The translations under genes were made by a program, and so were the position numbers. Source: Daucus carota subsp. sativus (Eukaryota; Streptophyta; Magnoliopsida; Apiales; Apiaceae). Taken from it: a DNA stretch of 64,000 nt. Location: contig NC_030386.2 in NCBI RefSeq assembly GCF_001625215.2, positions 37,699,296 through 37,763,295 of the forward strand, read 5' to 3'. This document shows positions 1 through 9,524 of this stretch, one piece after another (positions within the stretch are counted from its first letter, which is position 1; the number at the start of each line of letters is the position of its first letter). Under the pieces are notes generated by a model that had not been told where the DNA came from, ran no database searches, and saw nothing but the letters and a program-made list of their open reading frames with translations.

Positions 1-119
1 AGCCGTATGCTTTTTACTGCATGGTGTATATGTCTAAGAAGTAGTATCTGGAAATTAATGACAATGTCAGTGAAAAACATGCTTACTTTAAGAAAAACAC
101 AACTAAAATTAAGATTCGT

Positions 120-385
120 CATGCCTTAAATCGTTAATTATATGTAAAAATTTATTTTTATTGTTTCACTCATGAATTATAGTCCAATTTTGAAATTTTA
201 TATATTAATACTGGTATTGCATCGAGATGTTTATGATATAAAATATATTTATTCCACAAATATCAATTTGAATAATTGATATAATTTTTATAGACTGCCA
301 CACAATTATATTATCTTACAAATACTAATTTTAAATTATTAATATAATTTTTATAGGCCGCCGCAACGCGCGGTTTCTCAACTAG
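120..385 (+). mobile_element. Helitron-like 3' end
   Basis: The sequence ends in a GC-rich hairpin (about 357-375, CCGC...GCGG arms) a few bases before CTAG (382-385) followed by T. That is the terminal structure of plant Helitrons (hairpin, then CTRR, inserting between A and T). The AT-rich stretch before it has no frame and resembles a non-autonomous copy; the left end is not resolved. It probably lies in an intron of the WD40 gene whose last exons follow. Confidence 0.45.
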
Positions 386-489
386 TTATTGAAAATAGTA
401 AATACTGGGCATCTTTATAGGGAGTTCATTTGAGAAAACTATTTAATTTTAAGTTACTTCTGCATATCTTAGTTTTCACAAATGACTTA

Positions 490-729
490 GGCCTTGCTCC
501 CGAGTTTTTTAGGAGAGAAAGCAAGTGAATGCAAGTGAAAGCAAGTGTGCTTTCACTTTCATCCCACTTTTGGAGTGAAAGTTTTGAAGTGAAACTATAC
601 TATATTTTCACTCGCTTTCACTCGCTTTCCTCCCTTTAAAAAACTCGGGAGCACGAGTAGGAGTGAAAGTTAGATAACTTTACTTCCTCTTCACTTGCTT
701 TCCTCCCTTTTTAAAACTCGGGAGCAGGG
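490..729. mobile_element. MITE with CTGCTCCCGAGTTTT termini
   Basis: The ends are inverted repeats (left TTGCTCCCGAGTTTT, right AAAACTCGGGAGCAG) and the interior is made of GAAAGCAAGTGAAAG-type blocks. A further internal copy of the right end lies near 635-655, so the element has an internal duplication. There is no coding capacity. It lies upstream of WD40 exon 855-965. The superfamily is not clear because no target-site duplication could be fixed. Confidence 0.55.
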
Positions 730-854
730 TGTATATTGTTCAGAAAAGATTCTATTAGTTTTGTATATACAACTTACTTTAGTTATGTGTCACTATTAAA
801 TAGTTTCAGTTACTTTCTTGTTCTCTGTTGGATAATCTCAGTTTTCTCATCCAG

Positions 855-2207
855 ATAATGGAGCAGAACAACGCATAGAGGTCAGGTATGATGTTTTGGA
901 AGTGCCCGTCACCTTGCCTTTTCAGAAGCCGCCTGTGGATAAACCGAATCCTAAACAAGGAATTAGTAAGTTCTATTTGTACGTGGCTTTCTGTTGCTTA
1001 AACATGGTATCAATCCATATTATGGTGAAAGAGGGAGTGAACTGGCATAGAGAGTTACACTTTTCTGATTCTGATAATACTTCAAAATAAAGCATCACTA
1101 AGAAAAGTGAGAAATGAGCACGATTGGATAGCTTAAGTGGTGGGTTTATCCTCTGTTGTCCCGGGTTCGACTCTGGCTCATCCGAAAAGTATTAGAACAG
1201 ATACTAATTTGTACGGCATATAAGCCTGCATTGTCAAAAAAAAAAAAAAAAAAAGAAAAGAAAAGTGAGAAATGTATACAGGCCTAAAAAAAAGAGAAGT
1301 GAGAAATGTATGCAGGCCTAAATACTGAAGTAATAATGCATTGAGCAAAACAATATATGATGTTATTCACTAAGAGAAACAAAATACAGAAGTTTAGTTT
1401 TAAAAAAGCTACCAGTGTTTACATAGCATTAACAAATAAAAATTGGCGATATTACATAGGCTTGAAGGTAAATACTTGCAGTTCTCCGAGAAACTAAATA
1501 TAATGGGCATAGAGTTTTATGGGAAAGCTCAATTAGACAACAAGTAGTCTACATGATTGTGATGGGAACAAGTTCATGCTTGCAGGAGCACAAACTTGAA
1601 ATTGTATGCATCAGATCGAATCATCGAACTAACTTCTGTCCTGGTGCTAGCATAAACATATATGTATTGGAATTTAGCCCTTGTAATTAAGTGATGTAGA
1701 ACCTGCTCAGAAGTGATTTAGAACTAGGATATAATTACTATGCTAGTAGAAGTGTAGAACCATCAAGCTGTATATATTTATTACTACCTCTGCTTCTATT
1801 GCAATGTAATATTAATTAGATACACTATAACTGCAGGTCTTTTGTCATGGAGCAGCAATAGCCAGTATATTTGTACTCGCAATGACAGCATGCCGACTGT
1901 CCTCTGGGTTTGGGACATGCACAATCTAGAACTTGCTGCCATCTTACTGCAAAAAGATCCCATCCGAGCAGCAGCCTGGGATCCTGAATGCACTCGTCTG
2001 GTTTTTTGCACAGGAAGCTCCCATTTATACATGTGGACACCTTCTGGGGCTTATTGTGTGAATGTTCCATTACCACAATTTAACGTCACTGATTTGAAGT
2101 GGAATTCCTCTGGAAGCTGCCTTCTAGTCAAGGACAAGGAATCATTTTGTTGTGCTGCTGTTGCTTCGCTACCAGAATCTAGTGAATATAGCTCAGATGA
2201 TGATTGA
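855..2207 (+). CDS. WRAP73: WRAP73-like WD40-repeat protein (3' end, last two exons)
   Basis: Exons are 855-965 and 1837-2207; the phase-1 join is A|GT, and the stop is TGA at 2205-2207. The first exon reads DNGAEQRIEVRYDVLEVPVT...KPNPKQGI. The second reads LLSWSSNSQYICTRNDSMPT, then VLWVWD, SSHLYMWTPSGAYC and DLKWNSSGSCLL, ending in an acidic ESSEYSSDDD tail. These are WD40 blades. The order and wording match the C-terminal half of WRAP73 (WDR8), which in other eukaryotes works with SSX2IP/Msd1-type partners on microtubule minus-end anchoring. The N-terminal exons lie outside the window. The 871-bp last intron carries a SINE. Assignment rests on remembered family resemblance. Confidence 0.85.
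1117..1257 (+). mobile_element. tRNA-derived SINE with 17-bp target-site duplication
   Basis: Box A (TAGCTTAAGTGG, 1129-1140) and box B (GGTTCGACTC, 1164-1173) are spaced as in a tRNA-type RNA polymerase III promoter, and a poly-A tail follows (1236-1254). Perfect 17-bp direct repeats, AAGAAAAGTGAGAAATG, flank it at 1100-1116 and 1258-1274. This is a complete-looking SINE inside the last WRAP73-like intron. A 35-40-bp host segment (GTGAGAAATGTATRCAGGCC) is tandemly repeated just downstream. Confidence 0.85.
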
Positions 2208-2622
2208 AGTTATGTATTTTGTTTTAGACTAGTTAGACAAGTCATGTTCAGCAGTCAAGAATGTCGATGTTCAAAGTATCAATTGCCACTGCCCAAATAT
2301 GCATTGTTCCCTCTGTTTGTAGCTCAAACATCGTATTCCTAATCTAATTTCCAACAGAAGTTTATATGTCGCTAAGTCTAATTATTTATGTAGTAAGAAT
2401 TGATATGTGATTCATGAGAATGGGCCAACAGCTTGGTACAATATTCAAATATGACCGGCCCAGCCCATAATAACCTTTATCACATAATCTATAACCAAGG
2501 CCGAGAAGCCAAAAATAACAAAAGAACTCGGGCGGAGAAGATAAGAACTCAAGCCCACAAAAACCCAAATAACCATGCAAACACAGACAAAAACCGTTTC
2601 TGCATGTAGCCGAAAGCCAAAA
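2208..2622. other. Intergenic, WD40 gene to oleosin promoter
   Basis: Holds the probable 3' UTR of the WD40 gene and the distal oleosin promoter, including a CCATGCAAA RY-type motif at 2573-2581. Reverse-strand open frames here show no family features. Confidence 0.5.
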
Positions 2623-2623
2623 A

Positions 2624-2706
2624 CACGTGTCCACTCCACAGACAATTTCACTGCATGCAAAAAGAACACGTGACACTCTCACAATTGCTTGTTGTCCGCT
2701 ATATAA
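2624..2706 (+). promoter_or_regulatory. Oleosin promoter: two ABRE/G-boxes, RY repeat, TATA box
   Basis: Two CACGTG cores (2624-2629 and 2667-2672, both in ACACGTG context) bracket a perfect TGCATGCA RY element (2652-2659). TATATAA follows at 2700-2706, about 71 bp before the ATG. In seed-storage and oleosin promoters this pairing is bound by bZIP (ABI5 type) and B3 (ABI3/FUS3/LEC2) regulators. Seed-maturation, ABA-responsive expression is therefore the expected pattern; that is inference from motifs. Confidence 0.75.
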
Positions 2707-2776
2707 ACACCCCCTCAGTTCTGTAATAATCATCCTCTCAACCCAAATTCATTTCACATATAATCATCTATCAACA

Positions 2777-3297
2777 ATGGCAGACTACCAACAACAACAC
2801 CAACAACAACAACCGCAGCAGCAATCCAAGGCCGTTCAGGTGGCTAAGGCGGCCACGGCGGCGACAGCAGGTGGTTCACTTCTTCTACTCTCAGGACTCA
2901 CCCTTGCTGGGACTGTGATAGCACTCACTATAGCCACACCTTTGATGGTCATCTTTAGTCCTGTTCTTGTCCCCGCCGTCATTTCAATTTTCCTCATCAT
3001 CACTGGATTCCTTGCTTCCGGTGGATTCGGCGTTGCTGCATTATCCGTGCTCTCCTGGATCTACAAGTAGTATTTAAATTTATTACTTTTTAAATATTTT
3101 GTAACAATTAATGATCAATCAAACATATCCGGTATGTCCCGCTAACGTGACGTTTATATATGAAACGGTGCAGGTACGTGAAGGGGCAGCATCCGGTGGG
3201 AGCAGACCAGATAGATACGGCCAAGACAAAGCTGGCGAGTAAGGCTAAGGAGATGAAGGAGAAGGCTGAGCAGATGACTTCTTCGCAGACTTCTTAA
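2777..3297 (+). CDS. Oleosin (oil-body structural protein), 137 aa
   Basis: Exons are 2777-3066 and 3174-3297, joined AA|G to restore [16 protein letters not shown]; the intron is 107 bp. A Gln-rich N terminus (about residues 4-20) precedes a long uncharged stretch (about 33-95). This holds the proline knot [12 protein letters not shown] (P-x5-SP-x3-P), the hallmark that pins oleosins to the oil-body monolayer. The C-terminal domain is amphipathic and Lys-rich ([21 protein letters not shown]), as in other oleosins. The short C-terminal region suggests the low-molecular-weight class. The ATG is the first one after the TATA box and follows AACA, a good plant context. Promoter motifs upstream indicate seed expression. 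Confidence 0.95.
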
Positions 3298-4080
3298 TAA
3301 TTTCACCGTCTGTTGTGGTGGTGGTTAATTAATTGTTAAGGATCGTGTGTGCGCCTTTGTGTTTTCAAGTCTCTCTTTGTATTGTTTTGTGTTGTTTTAA
3401 TTTTTATTGTGGGGTTAATTTTCGAGTGATTGTGTGAATGTGAGCTGTGCTATTGTGTGTACTAAATCTTAAATTTAGTAATGTATGGATTTTGTGCTGT
3501 GTTTATCTCTTCCATTCATTTTCTCAACTACAAGCAACTTATTTGTCAGTATATAATATAATTTAATTCAGTGCCACAGAGTTGTATATGCAGAGAGCCG
3601 GAGCCGGTACACACTTTAATGCTCCTTTGAAATATAATTTTATAATTTATTTTTAAAATTTTTTTTCTGAATAAAAATTCAAATTTAGTTTTAAAAATTT
3701 TATTTCGAAAAGCAAAATCTCAAAAATAAATTATAGAATTATATTATATAAAAGTGTTAAATAGTAAATGTATAGAATTAAATGGGACTTTCACTATAAA
3801 ATAGCCCGCTATTGAACAAGTTTCATATTCTTATTCTTATCTACTTTTGTAATAAATAAAAAATTAAAATTATTCAAAGGAGAAAAAATTCGTGTATAGA
3901 TAGGAATCTCCAGTGGAGATAGACAAAGTTTGATATAGGACTGAAATTTAAAAATGTACTAAGAATTTTTAATTTTTAATAAGTGTTATATGTTTCCTTC
4001 ACGGGTCCACTATGAACAAGATTCATATTCTTATTCTTGTCTATTTTTTTATTGATAAGAGAAGAATTTCGTATATACAA
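3298..4080. other. Intergenic, AT-rich, with a diverged direct repeat
   Basis: After the oleosin 3' UTR the sequence is AT-rich. A diverged direct repeat (TGAACAAG-TTCATATTCTTATTCTT type) occurs near 3816 and again near 4012. No gene is recognised. Confidence 0.4.
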
Positions 4081-4336
4081 CTCCCTCCGTATTATCCACT
4101 TTTGAACAAATCACACATATTAAGAAAAACTAACTTTTGTAGAAAACCTTCATTTATTATTGTATTTATTGCATTGACCAAGTATAATATGTGGAATATA
4201 TTTGATCTAGGAAATATAATTTAATAGGATGTGGTATACAACTATTAACTACATTGCATTGAAAGTTGAAATGAGACAACTAATTTGAACAATTTTTAGT
4301 TATCAAAAGTGGACATGTAATATGAAACAGAAGGAG
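4081..4336. mobile_element. Stowaway-type MITE
   Basis: Left end CTCCCTCCGTATTATCCACTT and right end AAGTGG...CAGAAGGAG form imperfect terminal inverted repeats of the CTCCCTCCGT class, with TA after the right end. The element is non-coding and 256 bp long. A related left half-copy of a different Stowaway family starts at 4403. Confidence 0.65.
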
Positions 4337-4402
4337 TATATAGATAGAGATTATGCATGAAAAATACACAAAATTTGATAAGGGAACGAAAATTAAAGAA
4401 TA

Positions 4403-4570
4403 CTCCCTCCGTCCCCTTTTACATGTCCATTTTGCTTCTTGAGGAGTCAAATTGATCAATTTTTGACTAAACATTACAAATTATCTACTCATTATTTCTA
4501 AAATCTGAAAGTTGCATATTAAAGTAGACTAAATATACTTTCTATTGGTATAATTTTTAAAATTTTTTTA
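4403..4570. mobile_element. Truncated half of a Stowaway-type MITE
   Basis: The sequence from CTCCCTCCGTCCCCTTTTACA onwards follows the left arm of the foldback element at 29820-30354 (ACATGTCCATTTTGC, GGGTCAAATTGA-like, GAAAGTTACATATTAAA-like blocks). It then breaks off with no right end, so only one arm remains. Confidence 0.55.
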
Positions 4571-5928
4571 CAAAGTTACATTTGGGTTGTATATATTGGC
4601 CTAGCAGTTGCCAATATAGTTGCAGGTGCAGCCTCAATATATTTGCTTCAGGAAATGATATTCTTGCAATTTTAGTTTGACATCTGTATTTCTGCATTTT
4701 TTTAGAAAAAATACAGTATTTTACAAAAAAACTTTATACATTGGATATTTATGGAAAACCCCAAATTTATTTATGTAGATTATTTAATCCAAATTATTTA
4801 ACTTTGTTAAATATTTAAATTTGTAATTTTTTGAGAAAAAATCGGTTAAATCATAATTTAATATAAATTTCTTAGATGTTTCGACTAAAAACTTAATTGT
4901 TGATCGTCAACAAATCTATCAAAATAAATTAGTGTTCAGATACTTCTTGTGATGAAAAATTATTTTTAAAAGAATCATCCTATGTCTCAACAATAGATTA
5001 TGACGGGTTCGTATGTCTCAACGATAGATTATGATGAGTCATATTCAGAATTTATATATCTATGCAAAAGAAACATGTCTCAAACTATTGAGTTATTGAT
5101 GGTAAGGAAATAGGTTTTTTTTTTTAAATCTAGAAACGATTCGTATATATATTTTGCACAAACATGAAACTAAGATGGGTGAAAAAACTAGTGTTTTAAA
5201 TTATATCAAGTCAATAAGCAAAGGACAATTCCATGAGTATTTGAACTCGAATATCTGAGAAAAAATAGTATATCTAATGGAAGAAAAAGGGATCATTTTC
5301 AACAACATATTATAATAAGAAAATCTTACATCGTGAAATTAATTCATTAAGTTGAAACCTAGTTACAAAAGGGTGCATGCAATCCAACTTAACCGGATCT
5401 CACAATTTTTAGGGTCTGTAAATATTTTTGACCCATTTATAGATGTGTACAATGTATGAGCGAGAATTAAAAGCACAACTCATACCAAAAATCTCATCTT
5501 CGAATGTGCGTCTTTAATATGAAAAATACATTATTTACGCGCATGTATGGATTTCTATACTTTTATTACTTGAATTGATTTTCCGATTCTAACTACACAT
5601 GAATATTTTTATTATAAAGAAAGAAAGTTGAGTCAATATTATGAGCTCATTTCTTTTATGTAACACACTCCTGAAATATTTAAGACGAGTGAACGGTCTT
5701 CGAATATCATACACATGTTACACAACAATACCAGAAGAAGGGACAGATAAGATGAGCAATATGTAAAAGAGAGGTTTAGATTCTAGAAAATTTTGATCTT
5801 GCTTATATTTTATAAGAGACGTTTAGTTAGAAAAGAAATTAAAACAACCAAAAAATTAGAATCAAAATCAATGAGCAAAAATAATAATCAAATTTGATCA
5901 GAATAATTTACTAAATTCCAAAATAATA
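4571..5928. other. Intergenic, AT-rich, nothing recognised
   Basis: AT-rich DNA without a convincing frame. A short direct repeat (ATAGATTATGA preceded by GTATGTCTCAACRATAG-like text) occurs near 4980-5035. No gene, RNA or complete element is recognised. Confidence 0.4.
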
Positions 5929-6185
5929 CTTCTTCCGTCCCCCTCAATTCTTTACATTAGAGGAGACACGGAGACCAAGACAATGTATAAAAAATAGTAA
6001 AGTTAGATGAAAAATGGGTAAAGTGGTGGGACCTATATAATAGATTTGAGATAGTGGAGGAAAGTAGTGCGCGTAATAGTAGCTTTTATTATTAAATATG
6101 ACATAGTGGGGGAAGATAGTGAGTGTAATAATGAAAAAAATTTACTATTCATGATAACGTAAAGAAATGACAGAGACAGAGGTAG
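5929..6185. mobile_element. Stowaway-type MITE
   Basis: Left end CTTCTTCCGTCCCCCTCAATT and right end GTAAAGAAATGACAGAGACAG...GTAG are inverted repeats. Flanking TA dinucleotides (5927-5928, 6186-6187) fit the Tc1/mariner target. The element is 257 bp and non-coding. Confidence 0.7.
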
Positions 6186-8587
6186 TAACATATACAGAAT
6201 ACAGTCAATAAAATTTTCAAATTAATGTAATAACGGATCACTACAACAAATCAAATCAAATTTATATTATGACAACGGCCCCTAAATCTTAATTGAATGC
6301 GGACGATCAACATATCCACAGGCACAGGGTTGCAAGAAAGTTTTATCCTCCGTGCGCTAGTAGATGATCCGAGTCCTCCTTGCCGCTCCGCAATTATAAC
6401 ACCAACCCCAATCCAGATTACTCCAACATGCCTTCTTTTGATCACAATACCCAGCCAGGTTTTCTTGATCTGGACTTGCAGTTTCCTCATGTCTTCACAC
6501 TGCTTAATCTTAAGGTGGTTTCCATATTTGCCTATTGTCATCTTTTACAACAAATTGTGTTTCTATGGTTTGCAATTTATTAATTCTCGATATTCTGTTA
6601 ATTGTTATTGGATTCGTTGAAATTGTGTCCTTATTTTTGCAATTTATTGAATTACTGTGCGGACACAAGTGTGCATTAGGCTTCAAATCTTGCGAAGCAT
6701 GAGGTTTTTTTGGCATTCTTTTTCGGGTTTTTTCGGGAATGGTTAGTGCTTAATTATGAGGTCTACGTGATTCTTTTACCGGTACGATCACTTGTTATTC
6801 TACATTAATTTGATTCTGAATGAAATTTGAGTAAGACCTGTAATATATGATATTAAATGAAAGATTTGAATTAGATCACTTGTGTATGTATGTTAATGTA
6901 ATTTGACAAGTACTTGCAGAAATTATTAGTGTTAATTTGGTCTGTGCGGCGTGATAATTACACAGAAAGAGTAGGAAGTTGCTTAATATGGAAAGGAAAT
7001 ACGAGCAGGAACTTGCTTAACATTGAAAGGAGCACCTGCATTACTTAAATAGTTGTTCTGAAGTTCAAAAGAACAACTTGTCTGTAGAGAGTAGAGATGT
7101 GATACAAGTACTTGACAGTTGTTTGATGGTCAGTTAACATGAAAACTTTAAGCCTAGAGTCCCGGCGGCCACACTGCAACTGTAGTGGAAACAATCGTTT
7201 AACTGTTACACATTTATTTTATTTATGTTTTTGTGGTTTGTATTTTATGCCAGTTACATGCAGTTTTGGCTATGTGCGTATAGTGGGTGTTCTTCTTTGT
7301 GCCGGGAGGTTAAGTTTAGGCTTAGCTTTGGCAGAATATGGTTTAGATACATATCTTTGTCATTTTCCAATTTTTGTGGCGGTATGTAGATTTTTTACCA
7401 ATCATGTCTTTAAAGGAAATTTTGCGTTCTATGTAAATATGTTTTTTTACCAGATCTATCTCCATCTTTCTATCATTTTGCGAACTTTTGCCCTGCACAA
7501 TAACATCGTTGTCCTTTTAGTTTTCTACTAGTCAAACAAATGGCAGTGGTCATTGAGGCAGCAATTTAGAGCATGGTGGTCGCCGAGGTAGCAAGGAGAA
7601 AAAGTCTCACAGCAACAAGAGACCAGTGGAGCACCTTGTCCGTGATGAGAATTATTTAATCTGTCCACCTGTGTAAGTTCTTAATTCTTCTACCTTGTCG
7701 TATTACTATAGATATTGTTTTGTTTTTTCCCAGTGTTCAATATTTCTATTAGTCTACAAATGGCTGGAGACAGTGTACATGATAGGTATGAATTCTAAGA
7801 ATGCGGCAAAATTGCAAATTTGAATGATTCATAGTGCTAGTAAGTTAATGCTGATCTACCCAGCTTACATGATTTAGTTGGCGGTTCATCCGTTACCTGT
7901 GGAAGAAGATGTCAATGAATAAAAGATATCCATGATGTATGTGTGAAACTTGCATGTGTTTTTTCCTCAAATAAAAAAAAAAGTTAAATAGGTTTTGGTG
8001 TAATATCTTGAATATACTTTTTTAAGCCTTCAATTTTGTAGCGTTTTGGATGATATCTTAGTGGTTTGAACGCACAATAGTAGGAATACATAGTTTTTAA
8101 TTGCTGCCTTGCTTTGCAGATAGTTATGTGTTAATTTAGCTTGAGGAGTAATGTTGCAAGGTACTTTGCTTATTATGAACAATAGCTTCTTATTGATGAT
8201 TAGCAACAAAAAAATGTTGCAAATGTCTTTTCGGTGTTAAATGCTTAGAAATCTTCTGGAAATTCCACAAGTATCATTTGCCGGTGTTGGGGATCATTTT
8301 ATAATTCTAATGGTAAGGCTTTCCATTCTTTCTTTGAAGGGATGTTAAGTAGCTTATGCTTGCCGCATAAAATCTGTGCACATGCTTAGTTTTCACATAT
8401 AACTTCTGAAAAGCTTAATTTGGTTAAAAAAAGTAAACTATATGTGATTCTTACTTTAGCTTGGGCTTAGTGCATGCTTTGTTGTACTATTAGTTCATTG
8501 TGTGTATCTTCTTGTATCCTCCTCTTGAAAGCATTTCTGCTGATTTAAAAAATAACAGTGGTTCGAACTCCTTGTGAAACACGGGAT
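6186..8587. other. Long intergenic stretch with exon-like fragments
   Basis: No complete gene is supported. Two stretches look exon-like: 6429-6516, encoding PSFDHNTQPGFLDLDLQ before AAG|GTGG; and about 7553-7671, encoding a basic segment with GGRRGSKEKKSHSNKRPVEH and ENYLICPP before a good donor (GT|GTAAGT). They could be decayed exons, or unrecognised 5' exons of the downstream MYB gene. No family could be named. Confidence 0.3.
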
Positions 8588-9237
8588 CTATAACTTACGA
8601 ATTTATTTAAATTATAATTATATATATAATATTTTGGTAGGAGAGTTTCGTAATTATCATTAAACGATTTATTTCTTCAATAGCACAGTTTTCTTAGAAA
8701 TTGATGATTACATCATAATGTATACCTTGCTACATTCTCCCACAAGCTCCCCCGACCATCTTCAAAGGAGAGAAGTTACAAATATTAATCTCTATCGACT
8801 GATGTGACGTAATTATCTGAGTTGCTTCTTATGGCATCGTCTAATTTGCATATTGCTGATACTATTTAATTTTCATTATTTTTATTTGTCAGGCAATTTT
8901 CATTAAATTAGTATATTCATGATCATTTCTTTTGATTTTTAAAAAAAAAATTAGCTTCAATCTTTGTCTTGAAGTTTTTTCCTTAAAGGAAGAAGGGAAC
9001 GTTCATCATGTCAATTTTGATCAAAAGATCGTAAACCATATATTTAATTGCTTTAAAGTCCTGGTTAGCATCTAAGTGAAGTACCACTTTCTTTTTTCAA
9101 CTACAAACTGTTAATACTAAGACATAGTTGTATGCACAAATTAATCTATCAATGATTTATTAATCTAGAATATGGTGCACATTAGATTTTAGTGTGTTAA
9201 ATTTGAGGCTTGTGTCTTGCACGGGCTTAAATGCTAG
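8588..9237 (+). mobile_element. Possible non-autonomous Helitron
   Basis: The right end reads GGCTTGTGTCTTGCACGGGC, a weak hairpin, then TTAAATG and CTAG (9234-9237) followed by T, the Helitron 3' signature. A possible TC start after A lies at about 8588, but the left end is uncertain. It has no coding capacity and ends about 290 bp before the MYB start codon. Confidence 0.4.
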
Positions 9238-9524
9238 TAAATATTAATTAGCCAAAATATTTTTCGGTTTCTAAATATGTCTATGACCGTGTGGTTGGCC
9301 CCACTCCAGCTGTCGAGTGAAAGTGTGAAACCATGGTCCACGAGTGTCTTGTATCCGTCATTCTCCCTCACGTATATACAAAAACTATGTAAGCGCAAGG
9401 GATTTTTTTTGTATATAAACAAGAAACCTGTAAATGTTCATTTTGTGCTTTTTCGATTTAAATACTCTGTTTCTTTCAGGATAAGTTCATATTGTGATTA
9501 ACTTTAATTTGTGATACTTAATTG

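Noticed and set aside
2386-2733. Reverse-strand frames opposite the oleosin promoter
   Set aside because: They overlap the ABRE/RY/TATA region and have no family likeness; chance frames.
7139-7250. Cys/His pattern resembling a MYBS3-type zinc knuckle (RRPHCNCSGNN)
   Set aside because: Spacing does not fit CX2CX4HX4C, there is no matching splice path into the MYB gene, and the frame then becomes hydrophobic AT-rich text.
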